A stretch of 38,582 nucleotides of DNA from Pseudoalteromonas sp. S2755. Its GTDB lineage: Bacteria; Pseudomonadota; Gammaproteobacteria; Enterobacterales; Alteromonadaceae. The position numbers and the translations under genes were made by a program. The notes under the pieces were generated by a model, which was given only the letters and a program-made list of their open reading frames with translations, made no database searches and was not told the DNA's origin. The DNA is taken from the NCBI RefSeq assembly GCF_005886535.1, contig NZ_PNDS01000163.1, positions 1 through 38,582 of the forward strand, read 5' to 3'. Positions 1-8,152 of the stretch are shown piece by piece (within the stretch, counting starts at the first letter, position 1; each line of letters begins with the position of its first letter).

Positions 1-70
1 AGCCATTTAACATAACGTAAATTATAGGTTATCTTGAACAGTATAAGGAAAACCAAGTAAATACCTGCAT

Positions 71-100
71 TATGTCCAATACTAGACGGTATCGGACATA
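71..100. repeat. Imperfect 12-bp dyad upstream of the receiver/MoxR operon
   Basis: The arms TATGTCCAATAC (71-82) and GTATCGGACATA (89-100) pair with one mismatch around a 6-nt loop. The plus-strand side is followed by A-rich, not T-rich, sequence, so it does not look like a plus-strand terminator. It could be an operator for the downstream operon or a hairpin belonging to a gene outside the window. Confidence 0.4.
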
Positions 101-125
101 AAAGAAAAGTTTACTGTATTTTCTA

Positions 126-154
126 TTGAGCTATGGTTTCGCTTTTTATAGTAT
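126..154 (+). promoter_or_regulatory. Candidate sigma-70 promoter for the receiver-MoxR operon
   Basis: TTGAGC (126-131) and TAGTAT (149-154) are separated by 17 bp, each matching the consensus at 4 of 6 positions. Transcription would begin near 161, leaving a short leader before the ATG at 187. Prediction from motif and spacing only. Confidence 0.35.
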
Positions 155-186
155 GTGGTTGAATTTGTAATTTGAAGTATCGACAT

Positions 187-570
187 ATGGAATTTGTAAG
201 ACCGCTAGAACCAATCTTGATAATTGATGACGCTGTTGAGATCAGAGATTTTCTGACACAGATTTTGGAGAACTTAGGGTTTGAAGAAGTTTATGGTTGT
301 GAAGACTTTGATTCTGCAAAGCCGCTACTAAAGCATAAGCAGCCCAGTGTTGTCTTTTTAGATATTGAGCTTCCCGATACAGATGGTACCGAGATCCTAT
401 CCTACATTAACGAAAACTTTCCAGTGTCTCATGTCATCATGTGCTCTGGCCATAATAGTATGGAGAATGTTCAAAATACTTGGGAGCTTGGTGCTAAGGG
501 CTTTATCGCTAAACCTTTCAATGCACACAAAGTGGATTCAGTCATGAAGCGTTTAGAGCTGGTTACATGA
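187..570 (+). CDS. Stand-alone response-regulator receiver domain protein
   Basis: A 127-residue protein that is essentially one CheY-like receiver domain with no output domain. Visible family residues, numbered from ATG 187, are the acidic pair D14-D15, phospho-acceptor D59 in FLDIELPD, S87 in the CSG motif and K109 in AKPF. It should be phosphorylated by a histidine kinase not seen in this window. The open frame also allows a TTG at 172, but ATG 187 has a weak GAAG Shine-Dalgarno and is preferred. Its stop overlaps the MoxR start in an ATGA, so the two are probably translationally coupled. Having a receiver as first gene suggests phosphorelay control over the MoxR system, which is inference. 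Confidence 0.85.
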   Translation: MEFVRPLEPILIIDDAVEIRDFLTQILENLGFEEVYGCEDFDSAKPLLKHKQPSVVFLDIELPDTDGTEILSYINENFPVSHVIMCSGHNSMENVQNTWELGAKGFIAKPFNAHKVDSVMKRLELVT

Positions 571-1472
571 ATGAAGAAATAAAGAAACTTACCGATGCGC
601 TCTCTACTGTTATTTTAGAAAAGCCTGAACAAATAAAGCTCGCGATCTGTAGCCTTTTGTGTCGCGGCCATCTCCTTATTGAAGATTTGCCAGGTATGGG
701 TAAGACGACGCTATCTCATTCTCTTGCTGATGTGTTAGGTCTGACATATCGTCGCGTGCAATTTACTAGCGATCTGCTCCCAGCTGATATCACAGGTACT
801 TCCATTTTCAACCGTGAAAATCAGTCATTCGAATTCCATCCAGGTCCTATTTTCAGCCAAGTTTTACTGGCCGATGAAATCAACCGCGCAAGTCCAAAGA
901 CGCAAAGCGCCTTATTGGAATCCATGGAAGAACACCAAGTAACCATTGATGGCGTGAGCCATGAACTCCCTAGCCCATTTTTTGTGATTGCAACGCAAAA
1001 TCCTCAGCATCAATCTGGCACGCATCCATTGCCAGAATCGCAGCTAGACCGTTTTTTTATGCGTATAAGCTTGGGATACCCTTCGGAAATAGCAGAAGCA
1101 CAGTTAATTAAATTAGCTGGAAAAGCGAGAAAACTGACTCAAGCACCGCAAGTGATCGATGGCAAAACACTTTCGGCGTATCAGCAAGTTGTGCCCAATA
1201 TTGTGCTAAGTGACGCCATTATTGATTATATCCTTCGCTTAGTTAACTACACACGCAGCTCGGGTCAATTTAGCGACCCTTTATCGCCAAGAGCTAGTAT
1301 CGCGCTTGCAGCCGCAAGTCGTGCATATGCGTTTATTAGTGGTCGAGATTTCGTGATCCCCGATGATGTTCAAGCCGTTTTCACTTCAGTCTGTGCCCAT
1401 CGACTTGGCGTCACCACAACTAATGAAGCAGAAGTTCAGACGCAGGTCTTTCAAAACGTACCGGTACATTAA
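567..1472 (+). CDS. MoxR-family AAA+ ATPase
   Basis: A 301-residue AAA+ protein of the MoxR family, whose members act as chaperone-like ATPases that mature or activate partner complexes, often with DUF58 or VWA proteins. The Walker A loop GMGKTT is at residues 43-48, Walker B LLADEIN at 100-106 and sensor 1 ATQNP at 142-146; the C-terminal lid covers roughly 215-290. Length is normal for the family. It starts inside the stop codon of the receiver gene (ATGA) and ends 3 nt before the DUF58 gene, so the group is read as one operon. The client is unknown; the neighbouring DUF58 and transglutaminase proteins are the obvious candidates by association. Confidence 0.92.
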   Translation: MNEEIKKLTDALSTVILEKPEQIKLAICSLLCRGHLLIEDLPGMGKTTLSHSLADVLGLTYRRVQFTSDLLPADITGTSIFNRENQSFEFHPGPIFSQVLLADEINRASPKTQSALLESMEEHQVTIDGVSHELPSPFFVIATQNPQHQSGTHPLPESQLDRFFMRISLGYPSEIAEAQLIKLAGKARKLTQAPQVIDGKTLSAYQQVVPNIVLSDAIIDYILRLVNYTRSSGQFSDPLSPRASIALAAASRAYAFISGRDFVIPDDVQAVFTSVCAHRLGVTTTNEAEVQTQVFQNVPVH

Positions 1473-1475
1473 AGC

Positions 1476-2417
1476 ATGATTAACCGCTTGAAACGGAAAG
1501 TTCAGCAGCATATTTATAAACGACATCAACGTTCAGAAATACGGTTATCTCATAATAATATCTACATACTGCCATCTAAGGATGGCGGTTTCTTTATCGC
1601 TGTGGCTTTGCTTAATTTCGTATTGGGGATCAACTATCAGAATAATCTGATCCTTGCAGTGTCCTACATTATGGCTGTGATGATGATAGCCGCCCTATTT
1701 TTAGGTTTTTTCAACCTGAACAATACAAATGTTCGATATCTGGGAAGTAATGCTAATTTTAGCCCATATAGTTCATCTATTAGACTCAGTATTTCATCTA
1801 GCGCAGAGATCCAATCACTCAGACTTTCAAGTGCATACAATCAAACGGCAATCCACATTTCTAAAGTAAGTGGTGAGAAAGCTCTCGAGCTAAGCGCTCC
1901 TGAATTACCTCGTGGCGTGTACGATACGGGGGTAATTAAAATTCTCAGTTACTTCCCATTTGGTCTTGTTCGTACTTGGTCGTATATAAAACCAAACGAT
2001 ACTTTTTACGTTTACCCTACTCCATTGCCCGTTATAGACACAGAGTTTAGCTTCGGCAATGCATCGAATATCAGCCAAGGCATACAACAGAAAGAGCGCT
2101 CAGTTGAGTTTGACCATCTCACACAATATCAAAAAGGCATGAGTTTAAGTCGTGTTTCTTGGAAGCATTACGCCAAGACGGAACAGATGTTAGTAAAACA
2201 AAACGCGCCAGAGTCTGCTGACTTACACCGCGTTATCTTTGACTATTCTAAGCTTTCTGGTAGCAAGGAAGAGCGCCTGAGCAAGCTCTGTAGTATGGTA
2301 CTTGACGCCGATAAGCAACAAACAAGTTATGCTCTGTTACTTCAACAAAACAGGATCCCCTTCGGTCAAGGTGAGGCTCATAAACAATGTTGTTTGGAGG
2401 CGTTAAGTGAATTCTAG
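1476..2417 (+). CDS. DUF58 domain membrane protein
   Basis: A 313-residue protein with two adjacent hydrophobic segments near residues 37-80 followed by a soluble region. The family signature is around residues 208-240, with SVEFDHLTQY and the SRVSWKHYAK stretch corresponding to the conserved 'R-Y..GD..R-I-W' block of DUF58. DUF58 proteins are regularly encoded between a MoxR ATPase and a transglutaminase-like protein, exactly as here, but their biochemical role is not established. I see no clear VWA-type metal-binding DxSxS motif. Its last 11 bases overlap the next gene, consistent with coupled translation. Confidence 0.87.
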   Translation: MINRLKRKVQQHIYKRHQRSEIRLSHNNIYILPSKDGGFFIAVALLNFVLGINYQNNLILAVSYIMAVMMIAALFLGFFNLNNTNVRYLGSNANFSPYSSSIRLSISSSAEIQSLRLSSAYNQTAIHISKVSGEKALELSAPELPRGVYDTGVIKILSYFPFGLVRTWSYIKPNDTFYVYPTPLPVIDTEFSFGNASNISQGIQQKERSVEFDHLTQYQKGMSLSRVSWKHYAKTEQMLVKQNAPESADLHRVIFDYSKLSGSKEERLSKLCSMVLDADKQQTSYALLLQQNRIPFGQGEAHKQCCLEALSEF

Positions 2418-4350
2418 CTTTCCAAAATGGTACTACAGCACGTCATTCTTCTTATGGTTGTTGAGCATTATTCTTGTCGATGATTTTGGTATCGGCTTTG
2501 TCGGATTATGTACCGTTTTAACGCTGTGGCAAGCATCCAGATTGGTGACTAAACCAAGCGTGTTAAGCATTCGTTTTATTAACTTGGTCACTTTACTCGG
2601 CGCCATTGCGACGGCCTCATTAATAGGTCTAAAAAACAGCGTGAATGTTTTTGTGGCTTTGATGTTGGTTGCATCGCTACTGAAACAAGTGCATGCGACG
2701 CAAGCCCGCCAATTTACACAAATATGTATTTTGAATTTCTTTACTTACCCGTGCTTATTTCTTTTTACACAAAGTATATTTGCAGCATTTTTGGTATTAA
2801 TTTTGTTGGCTGTTAATTTAGCTATCATGCTTAATCTCGAGCAAAACCTAAGGTTCAAATCTGCGCTTAAGGTAAGTGCAAAGGGATTGGTATTGCTGCT
2901 GCCTGTGGCTACTTTATTAGTCGTTTTTTTACCAAAACTCCCAGCATTTTGGCAGTTACCTGCACCGCAGAATCAAGCAAAAACAGGGTTATCTGAGAAT
3001 GTAGATCCTTTTAATATCGCAAACTTATCCCAATCCAGCGACTTGGTATTTAGGGCATCATTTGAAAACACTCAACAAACTGGACCTTTCTATTGGCGTG
3101 CGATTATTCACGATGAATTTGACGGACGACAATGGAAAGTTTCTGAGTATCAAGGTACCAATATTAGAGCATTACCCAATGAAGCGACTGGTACAGCGAC
3201 TATTATTGCTCAGCCTAGTCAACTTCCTTGGTTATACGGCCTAGCATACTCGTATTCGAGAAGCGCTAAGTTAAATAGTAACGTATTTGGTACGGTTTAT
3301 TTGAAAAACCTATCGGCAAAACCTGTCGAGTATCAAATCGATTTCACTGATTTTGAGCCACAAGATTCGTTAAGACCTTGGTATTATAACCGTAACACCG
3401 CATTACCTGACGACATTAATCAACAGGCAAGGCAACTGGCGCGCGATTGGGATAGCCAATCGACAACAACGAGCCAATTCATTGAATTAATGCAGCGCTA
3501 TTTTTTGCAAAATGGTTTCGTCTATACCTTAACACCAACTACAACCCAATCGGACGATAGAATTGATGACTTTCTATTTAATTCGTTTAATGGATTTTGT
3601 GGTCACTATGCCTCTGCTGCGGCATTTCTACTGCGAAGCGCGGGTATCCCTGCACGCTTGGTGTCTGGTTATTTGGGCGGTGAAAAAAATGACAATCAAG
3701 GCTATTACAGCGTTTATCAATATGATGCACATGCTTGGGTTGAGTATTTCACACCAGGAGTTGGCTGGCAACGCTTAGACCCAACCGCCTGGATTGCCCC
3801 AGAGCGCATGACAGGAAGTCTTTCTCAGTTAGAACAATTATCGAGCGAGTTTAAAAGTGGTTTAGGCTACAGCTTAATCGGGTTTTCTAATTGGCAGTCT
3901 ATTAACTGGTTACGATTACAGCTTGAAGAACTTGACTACCAGTGGACTCGTGTCGTTATTAATTTTGATAAAGAAAAGCAAGGCGCACTGTTTAAAGAGT
4001 GGTTTGGTAGTAATGGTCAGTTTTGGGCCGGCATATTTTCACTGTTTGTGCTGTTTTTGGTTTCAATCGCTCTATTTTACCTCAGTAAGCAGCTTACTCG
4101 GCATAAACGCCCTATCGAACTTGTCTATTACAATGCTATAGTGTCCGATTTCAACAAGCAGCTAAGCGGCACTACGGCGAAACAACATATTGTCGAGTTA
4201 TGTAAGTTATTACCTGAGTTAGAAGCATCGCTTTGGCGTTTTTATCAATTAATTGAAAAGTCACAGTATCAACAAAAACCACTCACCAAATTTGAGCTGG
4301 CTGAGTTGAAGAGGTTGTATAAATCAATAAAAAGAAAGGCAAGAAAATAG
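2407..4350 (+). CDS. TgpA-like membrane transglutaminase (DUF3488/transglutaminase core)
   Basis: A 647-residue protein with several N-terminal membrane helices (about residues 10-175), a long periplasmic part and one more helix near 540-559. The transglutaminase-like core has a full candidate triad: C398 in FNGFCGHYAS, H442 in YDAHAWVEYF and D458 in RLDPTAW. The C-terminal 80 residues are cytoplasmic and helical, as in the DUF4129-like tail of TgpA relatives. Pseudomonas TgpA is an inner-membrane protein with a periplasmic transglutaminase domain that is important for growth; the natural substrate is uncertain. The GTG start has a GGAGG six bases upstream and overlaps the DUF58 gene by 11 bp. 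Confidence 0.9.
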   Translation: MNSSFPKWYYSTSFFLWLLSIILVDDFGIGFVGLCTVLTLWQASRLVTKPSVLSIRFINLVTLLGAIATASLIGLKNSVNVFVALMLVASLLKQVHATQARQFTQICILNFFTYPCLFLFTQSIFAAFLVLILLAVNLAIMLNLEQNLRFKSALKVSAKGLVLLLPVATLLVVFLPKLPAFWQLPAPQNQAKTGLSENVDPFNIANLSQSSDLVFRASFENTQQTGPFYWRAIIHDEFDGRQWKVSEYQGTNIRALPNEATGTATIIAQPSQLPWLYGLAYSYSRSAKLNSNVFGTVYLKNLSAKPVEYQIDFTDFEPQDSLRPWYYNRNTALPDDINQQARQLARDWDSQSTTTSQFIELMQRYFLQNGFVYTLTPTTTQSDDRIDDFLFNSFNGFCGHYASAAAFLLRSAGIPARLVSGYLGGEKNDNQGYYSVYQYDAHAWVEYFTPGVGWQRLDPTAWIAPERMTGSLSQLEQLSSEFKSGLGYSLIGFSNWQSINWLRLQLEELDYQWTRVVINFDKEKQGALFKEWFGSNGQFWAGIFSLFVLFLVSIALFYLSKQLTRHKRPIELVYYNAIVSDFNKQLSGTTAKQHIVELCKLLPELEASLWRFYQLIEKSQYQQKPLTKFELAELKRLYKSIKRKARK

Positions 4351-4351
4351 T

Positions 4352-5680
4352 ATGAATGCTGTTATTTTGGGCGTCTTGCTCATGTTGGGGTTAACCCTAT
4401 GTAGAATAAATGTAATTGTCGCCATGACTGTCAGTGCAATAGCTGCTGGATTAGTGGCTGGTTTAGATTTGAAGACAACCTTAAACGCCTTTAATGATGG
4501 GCTATCAGGTGGCGCAGAAATAGCTTTGAGCTATGCCATGTTAGGTGGATTTGCGGTTGCTATTTCGAAATCAGGCTTAACTCAAATCCTCGCGCAAAAG
4601 CTTCTTAGATTAGTTAATGCCAATGATAGTGAAGGCTCAACGTTTTTAAGCATGTTTATAATGGTCATTATTTTGGCTTGCTCAATTGCGTCGCAAAACC
4701 TTGTTCCTGTCCATATTGCGTTTATTCCTATCCTCATTCCGCCGCTATTAGTCGTACTGAACAAGCTGACGATAGACCGCCGTGCGATTGCGTGTATTTT
4801 AACGTTTGGCTTAGCGACCAGTTATATGGTGTTGCCATATGGATTCGGTGGCATTTACCTTTACTCTATTTTGCATAAAAACCTTGTGGATAATGGCCTA
4901 GAATTGGTTAAGTTCGACGTGCCATACGCTATGATTATCCCAGCGCTTGGTATGCTGATTGGCCTGTTAGTTGCCGTTTTCATTACGTATCGTAAAAAGC
5001 GAGTTTATGAGGTGAGTCAACAACAAAGTACACAGCCAAACACAGTACCTGAAGGCCAAGAAGCAACAAAGGTGATGATCGTCGGCGGTGCTGCGGTTTT
5101 GGCTTCTCTCATTGCACAAAATAACAGTGGCTCAATGATCTTGGGTGGGCTCGTTGGCGTGATGATTTTTAGCCTTTTTGGTATTGTGAAATGGGAACAA
5201 AACTCCGATGTTTTCAGCAAAGGCGTGGCGATGATGGCAATGATAGGTTTTATCATGATCTCTGCGCAAGGCTTTGCTTCCGTCATGAAAGCAACAGGCG
5301 ATGTGGCAAGTTTAGTAGCAAGTTGTGCCGATTTTGTTGGCGATAATAAACCACTTGCCGCTGCAATGATTTTGCTTGTTGGTTTACTTATTACCATGGG
5401 AATTGGCAGTTCATTTTCAACTGTGCCAATCATCGCCACGCTATTTGTACCTTTGTCTCTAGAAGTTGGCTTTTCTGCTATGGCTACCGCCGCCTTGGTG
5501 GGTACCGCAGGTGCGCTAGGCGACGCGGGCTCCCCAGCGTCAGACTCTACACTTGGACCAACCTCAGGACTAAATGCCGATGGGCAGCATGATCACATCT
5601 GGGATTCCGTAGTACCAACGTTTATTCACTTCAACATCCCATTATTATGCTTTGGCTGGATAGCCGCGATGGTACTATAG
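4352..5680 (+). CDS. Na+/H+ antiporter family permease (NhaC/YuiF-like)
   Basis: A 442-residue polytopic inner-membrane protein made almost entirely of hydrophobic segments, with the short loop near residues 215-232 being the only clearly polar internal stretch. The C-terminal GTAGALGDAGSPASDSTLGP region and the repeated small-residue helices fit the Na_H_antiporter/YuiF-like family. Some members transport amino acids or organic ions instead of sodium, so the substrate is not fixed. It begins one base after the transglutaminase stop, with AAAGG nearby as Shine-Dalgarno, and is the last gene of the operon before a hairpin. Its link to the MoxR-DUF58-transglutaminase proteins is only positional. 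Confidence 0.8.
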   Translation: MNAVILGVLLMLGLTLCRINVIVAMTVSAIAAGLVAGLDLKTTLNAFNDGLSGGAEIALSYAMLGGFAVAISKSGLTQILAQKLLRLVNANDSEGSTFLSMFIMVIILACSIASQNLVPVHIAFIPILIPPLLVVLNKLTIDRRAIACILTFGLATSYMVLPYGFGGIYLYSILHKNLVDNGLELVKFDVPYAMIIPALGMLIGLLVAVFITYRKKRVYEVSQQQSTQPNTVPEGQEATKVMIVGGAAVLASLIAQNNSGSMILGGLVGVMIFSLFGIVKWEQNSDVFSKGVAMMAMIGFIMISAQGFASVMKATGDVASLVASCADFVGDNKPLAAAMILLVGLLITMGIGSSFSTVPIIATLFVPLSLEVGFSAMATAALVGTAGALGDAGSPASDSTLGPTSGLNADGQHDHIWDSVVPTFIHFNIPLLCFGWIAAMVL

Positions 5681-5697
5681 ACTTCTTATAACACCAG

Positions 5698-5730
5698 AAG
5701 GTACCAAGCCCCTCAGCTTTGGTACCTTTA
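5698..5730 (+). terminator. Hairpin after the antiporter gene
   Basis: AAGGTACCAA (5698-5707) and TTGGTACCTT (5719-5728) form a perfect 10-bp stem with an 11-nt loop, starting 18 bases after the stop codon. The T-run after it is weak (TTTA), so termination may be modest or Rho-assisted. Confidence 0.6.
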
Positions 5731-6026
5731 GCGTATCTCCGTTGTTGCTTTTGTTATTGGTTTTACTCAATGAGACCAATAATTATAAGAGTTTAACCAA
5801 TTCAATTAAGCGAAACCTCCAGTTATTGTAATGTACACCAATGCTGATGAGCCGCTCCCTTTTGAACACCTTATATCACTTTTTGCGAACACAAGACTCT
5901 TCTTTTGCTATACCGTATTAGCGACTATCAAATTGCAGAAAGTGGTCTACACTCTGATAAAGAATGGTATCTAGTTAAGGTGCTTACATAGATGAAAAAC
6001 CCGAGTACAGAAAAGCGATATGATAA
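5731..6026 (+). promoter_or_regulatory. Intergenic region with candidate promoter and short leader ORF
   Basis: About 300 bases between two plus-strand operons. The best promoter candidate is TTGCAG (5933-5938), 17 bp, GATAAA (5956-5961). A 12-codon ORF (ATG 5992, stop 6028-6030) with TAAGG upstream ends inside the GTG start of the next gene. I see no other gene or RNA here. Confidence 0.35.
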
Positions 6027-6030
6027 GTGA
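5992..6030 (+). CDS. Possible 12-codon leader peptide
   Basis: The ORF reads MKNPSTEKRYDK and stops at TGA 6028-6030, overlapping the GTG start at 6027 of the following small gene. TAAGG at 5976-5980 lies 11 bases before its ATG. The downstream frame has an in-frame TAA just before its GTG, so ribosomes finishing the 12-mer would be positioned to restart. This is a prediction from geometry alone; chance is quite possible for so short an ORF. Confidence 0.25.
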   Translation: MKNPSTEKRYDK

Positions 6031-6251
6031 TAGGCAAAAATTATTTTATACAAAAAGCTGGCGATTGCTTTGAAGTGCTCTCTTTAATCTACGAAAAAGT
6101 TGAGTTTGAAACGATTAAGATTTTGGCTATCTCTGCATTAAATAATTTTAAACTTGAGAAAGCTAAAGCGACAGATGCCAACGGTGCCCTTTCGACACTA
6201 ATTGATGATGCTTTTCTGTTAGAAAAAATTAATTCGCTAATACAGGGGTAG
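6027..6251 (+). CDS. Small hypothetical protein, first gene of c-di-GMP operon
   Basis: A 74-residue protein of unknown family, predicted mainly helical, with no signal peptide or membrane segment. A TAA codon immediately upstream in frame fixes GTG 6027 as the earliest start, and there is no strong Shine-Dalgarno, so translation may depend on the overlapping 12-codon ORF. It ends 2 bases before the ATG of the REC-EAL gene and its last codons supply that gene's AGGGG ribosome site, which makes it part of the same transcript. It could be a small adaptor or partner of the signalling proteins, but nothing in the sequence shows this. Confidence 0.6.
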   Translation: MIGKNYFIQKAGDCFEVLSLIYEKVEFETIKILAISALNNFKLEKAKATDANGALSTLIDDAFLLEKINSLIQG

Positions 6252-6253
6252 CT

Positions 6254-8152
6254 ATGAATGCACCTATCATGTTGGTTGATGATGAAATTGATATCCTAAA
6301 GTCGCTTCAGCGCACCTTGCGTTTACTACATTATGAAGTGGTATATACCGAGGACCCAAGACAAGCTCTAGATATGATACAAGTGCACAAACCTCATGTG
6401 CTTATTACTGATCTCAGAATGCCCAATATGAATGGCCAAGAGCTTATCCAAGAAGTGAAAAAGCATGATCCCAGTATCGAATGCATCGTGCTTAGCGGGC
6501 TAGCAGATTATGACGATATGAAATCGCTGATCAACGCTAACAATACCTTTAAGTTTTTATCCAAGCCTTGGAATAATGAAGAGCTTTACACGACGATTGA
6601 AGCGGCACTCACAAATCATCACAAAAACGAATTAAAAACCCAGATACTGCGCAGCAATAATACGCCTTTGGTCGAAGTTAATACCATTGGTAATGTCATT
6701 GACTGCAATTACGCCTACACAGAGCTGGTCTTAAACGAACTAAATAAAGGTAATTTTTTTCAATTGTTTAATTTTGAAAGTGATAAATGCCTTGATGACT
6801 TTGCTGAACGCAGAATCGCAACACTAACAAACTCTAGGGTGTTATGCCAAGTTGAGCTTAAGCTAAAAACAGAATCAAGCTACTTACTTATTATCAAACC
6901 CCTTTCCAACCAACAGGATCAATCCCCTAATTTCTATCAAAGCAAACTTAGCTTTCTCGAGCATATTAATCGCACTGATAATTCTGTCATGATCTGCCTT
7001 AAAATTCGTGACTTGTTGGTCAAGAATATTATTTCGAATACCCCAATATATTCAGATACTTTAAAGAAAATCATAGATTATGTGCTACTAAGTGAAGCGG
7101 CTCATTTTTCTATGCTTGAAATCAGCTTTGATCAAGCAATATTTTGGTTAGATTCAGTACAGAGTGAAATTGAAGTTCATAAATTTTTAGATGAGTTGAT
7201 CGACTCAATTAAGCAGTTCTTCATTCGCAAAGGTATCCAAATCAAGTTTGCCGCCTCTTATACTATGATTGAGCCCAAGCAACCACTCTCTGAAGCAATA
7301 GACCGCCTAGTGATCTATACCCAATTCGTCTGTGAGTCCCGGACTGACTTCTACATGCGTTATTCACAATCGTTACTCTCAGAAAAGCTAAATGAGCATA
7401 AAGTGTCTGAAGCATTATTCAACGCTATCGATAATGATGAATTTTATCTGCGATTTCAACCAAAGCTCAGTTTAAAGGAACATTCTATCAATAGCTGCGA
7501 AGTGTTGATCCGCTGGAAGAACAACCAGTTCGGCGCTAACTCACCGGATTACTTTATTCCGCTGGCAGAAAAGGACGGACAAATAGTCAAAATAGGAAAT
7601 TGGGTACTAGAGCAGACATGTGTCGCACTATCTGAATGGCGAAAAGAGGAACTCAACATTAAAAAAGTTGCAGTGAATATTTCACCTTATCAACTCTCTG
7701 ACCCTGACTTTGTACAAACCATGTATTCAATTATCAAAAAGTATTCACTTCAACCAAAGCAATTTGAATTAGAAATCACCGAGAATTTTGTTTTGGAAAA
7801 CCTCGAGCAAGCTAAGGCTAAATTAATACAGTTAAAAGAAATCGGATTCTCTATTGCTATTGATGATTTTGGCAGAGGATATTCCTCATTGGGTTATATT
7901 TCAAAATTGCCGGTAGATGTTATTAAGATTGACAAAAGTCTGATAGAAAATATCGACAGTTCTAAATCGGCTCGTGATCTTGTCCAAAATGTCATTCGAT
8001 TAGTTCACGACCTTGGATTGAAGGTTGTTGCTGAAGGGATAGAAACGGTCGAACAGCTTGAAATTTTAGAGCAATTACAATGTGACGAAGTACAGGGGTA
8101 TCTAATCGGAAAGCCTGTTTTGCTTGAGGAGCTTACTCACTATGTCTATTAA
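6254..8152 (+). CDS. Response regulator with EAL c-di-GMP phosphodiesterase domain
   Basis: A 632-residue cytoplasmic protein. An N-terminal receiver (1-120) has D9-D10, phospho-site D53, S81 and K104 in the FLSKPW motif. Residues 135-220 resemble a PAS domain. Residues about 245-375 have the shape of a GGDEF domain whose active-site loop is lost (FDQAIFWLDS where GGDEF would lie). The C-terminal EAL domain (about 385-632) keeps the catalytic set: E416 in CEVLIRW, N475, E507 in ELEITEN, D537-D538 in IDDFGRGYSSL, K561, E594 in VVAEGIET and Q614. It should hydrolyse c-di-GMP to pGpG under receiver control. AGGGG lies five bases before ATG 6254. It overlaps the next gene by 11 bp. Confidence 0.92.
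   Translation: MNAPIMLVDDEIDILKSLQRTLRLLHYEVVYTEDPRQALDMIQVHKPHVLITDLRMPNMNGQELIQEVKKHDPSIECIVLSGLADYDDMKSLINANNTFKFLSKPWNNEELYTTIEAALTNHHKNELKTQILRSNNTPLVEVNTIGNVIDCNYAYTELVLNELNKGNFFQLFNFESDKCLDDFAERRIATLTNSRVLCQVELKLKTESSYLLIIKPLSNQQDQSPNFYQSKLSFLEHINRTDNSVMICLKIRDLLVKNIISNTPIYSDTLKKIIDYVLLSEAAHFSMLEISFDQAIFWLDSVQSEIEVHKFLDELIDSIKQFFIRKGIQIKFAASYTMIEPKQPLSEAIDRLVIYTQFVCESRTDFYMRYSQSLLSEKLNEHKVSEALFNAIDNDEFYLRFQPKLSLKEHSINSCEVLIRWKNNQFGANSPDYFIPLAEKDGQIVKIGNWVLEQTCVALSEWRKEELNIKKVAVNISPYQLSDPDFVQTMYSIIKKYSLQPKQFELEITENFVLENLEQAKAKLIQLKEIGFSIAIDDFGRGYSSLGYISKLPVDVIKIDKSLIENIDSSKSARDLVQNVIRLVHDLGLKVVAEGIETVEQLEILEQLQCDEVQGYLIGKPVLLEELTHYVY

Noticed and set aside
5017..5439. 140-codon open frame on the minus strand
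   Set aside because: It lies wholly inside the antiporter gene, has no ribosome site and its protein has no recognisable features; the plus-strand frame is clearly coding.
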